From assembly GCA_904501765.1 (NCBI GenBank), contig CAJGCM010000014.1:1-26497 (forward strand): a stretch of 26,497 nt of DNA, given 5' to 3'. The position numbers and the translations under genes are program-made. Shown here one piece after another: positions 23,500-26,497 of this stretch. The stretch's first letter is position 1; every line of letters starts with the position of its first letter. The notes under the pieces were generated by a model. It made no database searches. It was not told where the DNA came from and saw only the letters and a program-made list of their open reading frames with translations. This stretch comes from an uncultured Clostridia bacterium (GTDB taxonomy: Bacteria; Bacillota; Clostridia; Oscillospirales; CAG-272).

Positions 23500-26054
23500 T
23501 AAAAGCTTTCCTCCTCATCAAGGGGAGCTCTTTCCTTTGTTTTTGTGGGGTTTTCGGCTTCTGCCTTTTTACTTTCTTCCTCTGCGATTCTCGACTCTTC
23601 TTCGATTTTCTCGCTCTTTTCAAGTCTGGATACGGTAACAATGTTATTGCCATCTGCAAGACGCATAACTATAACACCGCCGGCAGTTCTCGAATATACG
23701 TTAATATCCGACACAGACATACGTATAATGGTACCCGTGTTAGTTATAAGCATTATATCGTCGTCGTCAGAAACCGTCTGAATCGTCGCAAGCTTACCTG
23801 TCTTTTCTCCAAGCTTATGACAGGTGACACCCTTACCGCCTCTGTGCTTCATTTCTCTGAAATCAGAGAATTCGGTTCTCTTACCAAGTCCCTTTTCGGT
23901 AATAGTGAGAAGCTTCTTCGTATCGTCAACAACAGCAACTCCGATAACGTAATCGCCCTCAGAGAGAGTAATACCCTTAACACCTCTTGCAGCTCTTCCC
24001 ATTCCTCTTACGTTGTTTTCCTCAAATCTTACGCACATACCGTCGCGGGTTGCAATAATAAGGTTCTCGTCACCCTTCGTATGGCGTACGAATATAAGCT
24101 CGTCACCCTCGTCAAGATTTATTGCAATCTTTCCGCCTCTTCTCTGATATTCAAATTCAGAAAGAAGAGTTCTCTTAGCAACGCCGTATTTAGTAACCAT
24201 AGTAAGGAATTCGCCCTCGGAGAATTCGGAAATAGGAATTATAGCTGTAACGTATTCTCCCTCTCCAAGCTCTATTATGTTAACAAGGTTAGTTCCCTTT
24301 GCCGTTCTTGACGCCTCGGGTATTCTGTAAGCCTTCTTTGAATATACACGACCCTTGTTTGTAAAGAACATAAGGTGAGCGTGGCTGTTTGATACAATAA
24401 CGTCCTCAACGAAGTCGTCTTCCTTGGTTGTCATACCTATAATACCCTTACCGCCTCTGTTCTGAGATGCGTAAACGTCGGCTCTCTGGCGTTTTATGTA
24501 GCCTGTATGGCTTACAGTTATAATACAGGTATGTCTTTCAATAAGGTCCTCAAGGTCAATTTCCTCGGTAGCCTCAATAAGCTCGGATTTTCTTCCGTCA
24601 CCAAACTTATTCTTAATCTCGGTCATCTCATCTCTTATAATACCGATAACCTTACCCTCGTCGGAAAGAATTGCCTCAAGCTCCTCTATTATAAGAGTCA
24701 GCTTTGCAATTCTGTCTTCAACCTTCTGTCTTTCAAGGCCCGAAAGCTTACCGAGAGTCATTTCAACTATCGCCTGGGACTGAGCATCTGAAAGAGCAAA
24801 TCTTTCTATAAGTCTTTCCTTTGCCGCAGGGATTGATTCGCTGGACTTGATTATTTTTATAACCTCGTCTATATTGTCTATGGCTATTTTATATCCTTCA
24901 AGGATATGAATTTCACGCTTTGCCTTCTCAAGGTCAAATTTTGTTCTGTTTATAATAACGCTCTTCTGGAAATCTATGTATCTGTCAAGTATTTCGGGAA
25001 GAGAGAGTGTTTTTGGCTCGCCTCCGTCAATAACAAGCATATTTATAGAGCAGGTATCCTGAAGCTGGGTATATTTATAGAGCTGATTTAAAATAACCTC
25101 ACCGTTTGCATCCTTGCGGTATTCAACCACAATTCTCATGCCGCCTCTTCCGGATTCGTCACGAAGAGCTGTAATACCCTCGATTTTCTTTTCCTTAACA
25201 AGGTTAGCCATACTTTCTATAAGCATAGACTTATTAACCATATAGGGAATTTCGGTGAATATAATTCTTCTGTGGTCCTCTTCAATAGTTGCCCTCGCTC
25301 TTACGTAAACCTTACCTCTTCCGGTTTCGTACGCATCTCTTATACCCTTTGAGCCGTATATAATAGCGGCGGTAGGGAAGTCGGGACCCTTTATATGTAC
25401 CATAAGGTCTTCAACCGAGCAATCAGGGTTTTCCATTCTGAAAATAGTTCCGTCTATAACCTCAGAAAGATTGTGAGGAGGAATATTGGTTGCCATACCA
25501 ACCGCAATACCTACCGAGCCGTTTACTAAAAGGTTAGGGAATCTTGAAGGAAGAACGGTAGGCTCGTCCCTGGTGTTATCAAAGTTGCGAGTCATGGGGA
25601 CTACGTTCTTCTCTATATCGCTCATCATATTGTTGGCGATTTTCGACATTCTCGCCTCGGTATAACGGTACGCCGCAGCAGGGTCACCGTCAACGTTACC
25701 GAAGTTTCCATGTCCTTCTATAAGAGTATATCTTAAAGAGAAGTCCTGCGCCATTCTTACCATCGACTGATAAACGGCGGAGTCACCGTGAGGGTGATAT
25801 CTACCAAGCACGTTACCAACTGTTGTCGCAGATTTACGGAAGGGCTTATCGTGAGTAAGATTATCCTCATACATAGCGTAAAGAATTCTTCTCTGACCTG
25901 GCTTCATACCGTCCCTTACGTCAGGAAGAGCTCTTGAGGTAATAACGCTCATAGAATATTCTATAAACGAGGTCCTTACCTCTTTTTCCATATCTCTGTA
26001 TTCTATTTTTTGATTAGGGAATTCTATATCCGCGCTTTTATATGAATGTTCCAT
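23499..26054 (-). CDS. gyrA: DNA gyrase subunit A
   Basis: This 851-residue subunit breaks and rejoins DNA during negative supercoiling. The active-site Tyr131 is in AAYRYTEARM, and the quinolone-resistance region reads YHPHGDSAVYQSMVRMAQ (86-103). Ser92 matches E. coli Ser83, and Gln96 stands where E. coli has Asp87. The C-terminal beta-pinwheel carries the GyrA box as QNRGGKG (531-537), which marks gyrase rather than topoisomerase IV. The last 35 residues are an acidic, low-complexity tail. It starts 24 nt after the gyrB stop with AGAGG about 12 nt upstream of ATG 26054, consistent with a gyrB-gyrA operon. Confidence 0.98.
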   Translation of the reverse strand: MEHSYKSADIEFPNQKIEYRDMEKEVRTSFIEYSMSVITSRALPDVRDGMKPGQRRILYAMYEDNLTHDKPFRKSATTVGNVLGRYHPHGDSAVYQSMVRMAQDFSLRYTLIEGHGNFGNVDGDPAAAYRYTEARMSKIANNMMSDIEKNVVPMTRNFDNTRDEPTVLPSRFPNLLVNGSVGIAVGMATNIPPHNLSEVIDGTIFRMENPDCSVEDLMVHIKGPDFPTAAIIYGSKGIRDAYETGRGKVYVRARATIEEDHRRIIFTEIPYMVNKSMLIESMANLVKEKKIEGITALRDESGRGGMRIVVEYRKDANGEVILNQLYKYTQLQDTCSINMLVIDGGEPKTLSLPEILDRYIDFQKSVIINRTKFDLEKAKREIHILEGYKIAIDNIDEVIKIIKSSESIPAAKERLIERFALSDAQSQAIVEMTLGKLSGLERQKVEDRIAKLTLIIEELEAILSDEGKVIGIIRDEMTEIKNKFGDGRKSELIEATEEIDLEDLIERHTCIITVSHTGYIKRQRADVYASQNRGGKGIIGMTTKEDDFVEDVIVSNSHAHLMFFTNKGRVYSKKAYRIPEASRTAKGTNLVNIIELGEGEYVTAIIPISEFSEGEFLTMVTKYGVAKRTLLSEFEYQRRGGKIAINLDEGDELIFVRHTKGDENLIIATRDGMCVRFEENNVRGMGRAARGVKGITLSEGDYVIGVAVVDDTKKLLTITEKGLGKRTEFSDFREMKHRGGKGVTCHKLGEKTGKLATIQTVSDDDDIMLITNTGTIIRMSVSDINVYSRTAGGVIVMRLADGNNIVTVSRLEKSEKIEEESRIAEEESKKAEAENPTKTKERAPLDEEESF

Positions 26055-26078
26055 ATTAAGCTTTTGCCTCTCTTATTT

Positions 26079-26497
26079 TTATATATCAAGATTTTCAACG
26101 AATTTGGCGTTTTTGGTTATAAATTCGCGTCTTGGCTCTACCATATCTCCCATAAGAACAGAGAATATCTCGTCGCAAGCGATTGCATCCTCTATACTTA
26201 CTTTAAGAAGAGTTCTTGTTTCCGGGTTCATTGTGGTATCCCAAAGCTGCTCAGGGTCCATTTCTCCAAGACCTTTATATCTTTCCGATTCAACACCCTT
26301 TACACCCAGCTCCTCAACATACCTATCCTTTTCCTCCTCGGAAAATGCATATCTCAAAGCCTTACCCTTATGTACCTTGTAAAGAGGAGGTTGAGCAAGG
26401 TATATATGTCCCTCTTCAATAAGAGGACGCATATGACGGAAGAAGAAGGTAAGTAAGAGAACTCTTATATGTGAGCCGTCAACGTCGGCATCCGCCA
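26079..26497 (-). CDS. gyrB: DNA gyrase subunit B, C-terminal end (partial)
   Basis: The frame is open from the right window edge to the stop at 26079 and gives the last 138 residues or so. It begins within the TOPRIM metal-binding motif DADVDGSHIRVLLLTFFFR and continues with HMRPLIEEGHIYLAQPPLYK and RYKGLGEMDPEQLWDTTMNP, ending FVENLDI, all typical of GyrB. The ATPase and transducer domains lie outside the window. An internal ATG at 26432 is not the start. It pairs with the gyrA gene 24 nt downstream. Confidence 0.98.
   Translation of the reverse strand, partial: ADADVDGSHIRVLLLTFFFRHMRPLIEEGHIYLAQPPLYKVHKGKALRYAFSEEEKDRYVEELGVKGVESERYKGLGEMDPEQLWDTTMNPETRTLLKVSIEDAIACDEIFSVLMGDMVEPRREFITKNAKFVENLDI

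Noticed and set aside
1..26497. Mobile elements, CRISPR arrays, riboswitches and tRNAs
   Set aside because: No transposase, integrase, regularly spaced repeat array, recognisable riboswitch core or tRNA cloverleaf was seen on either strand.

Overview
The window looks like a chromosomal segment of a strictly anaerobic, low-to-moderate GC Bacillota, most likely a Clostridia. Supporting signs are two glycyl-radical enzymes with a radical-SAM activase, RNase J, ParAB with parS sites, a gyrB-gyrA pair, strong AGGAGG-type ribosome binding sites and near-consensus sigma-A promoters. No rRNA, tRNA, CRISPR array, insertion sequence or phage gene was seen.

Left part (1-9440) is an accessory carbohydrate locus. 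A LacI-type repressor (8259-9266, +) is divergent from a four-gene minus-strand operon: a complete glycyl-radical enzyme, its activase (ATGA overlap), a GH36/raffinose-synthase-family glycosidase and a five-bladed beta-propeller glycosylase. A near-perfect palindrome with a central CG sits at the start point of the operon promoter and is a good candidate LacI operator. Beyond a bidirectional terminator is an AraC-type regulator. Its promoter is back-to-back with the promoter of a second glycyl-radical enzyme gene that leaves the window at the left edge. The arrangement suggests sugar liberation by glycosidases coupled to a radical dehydratase/lyase step of unknown substrate.

Middle part (9440-14700) is a minus-strand nucleotide-sugar operon: histidine phosphatase, a GHMP kinase that resembles plant galacturonokinase more than galactokinase, a sugar nucleotidyltransferase, a UDP-glucuronate 4-epimerase and, after a hairpin-containing spacer, UDP-glucose 6-dehydrogenase. 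Together these could make UDP-galacturonate by two routes: salvage (GalA to GalA-1-P to UDP-GalA) and de novo (UDP-Glc to UDP-GlcA to UDP-GalA).

From 14700 to 16680 there is about 2 kb without a convincing gene. It has strong strand asymmetry: A/C-rich on the + strand to about 15.99 kb, then T/C-rich. It carries many same-strand GCAAAAA words, two GC-rich hairpins and long imperfect direct repeats. Near its right end are two parS sites and a consensus promoter for parA.

Right part (16680-26497) is a chromosome-maintenance region. parA, a 545-bp spacer with a third parS, parB and an uncharacterised two-helix membrane protein run on the + strand to a strong terminator. They converge on a minus-strand series: gyrB (partial), gyrA, a putative lipoprotein, an XRE regulator with an amphipathic C-terminal tail, a small tail-anchored protein and RNase J with a long lysine-rich N-terminal extension. 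This content points to proximity to oriC, but dnaA, dnaN and a DnaA-box cluster are not seen here.
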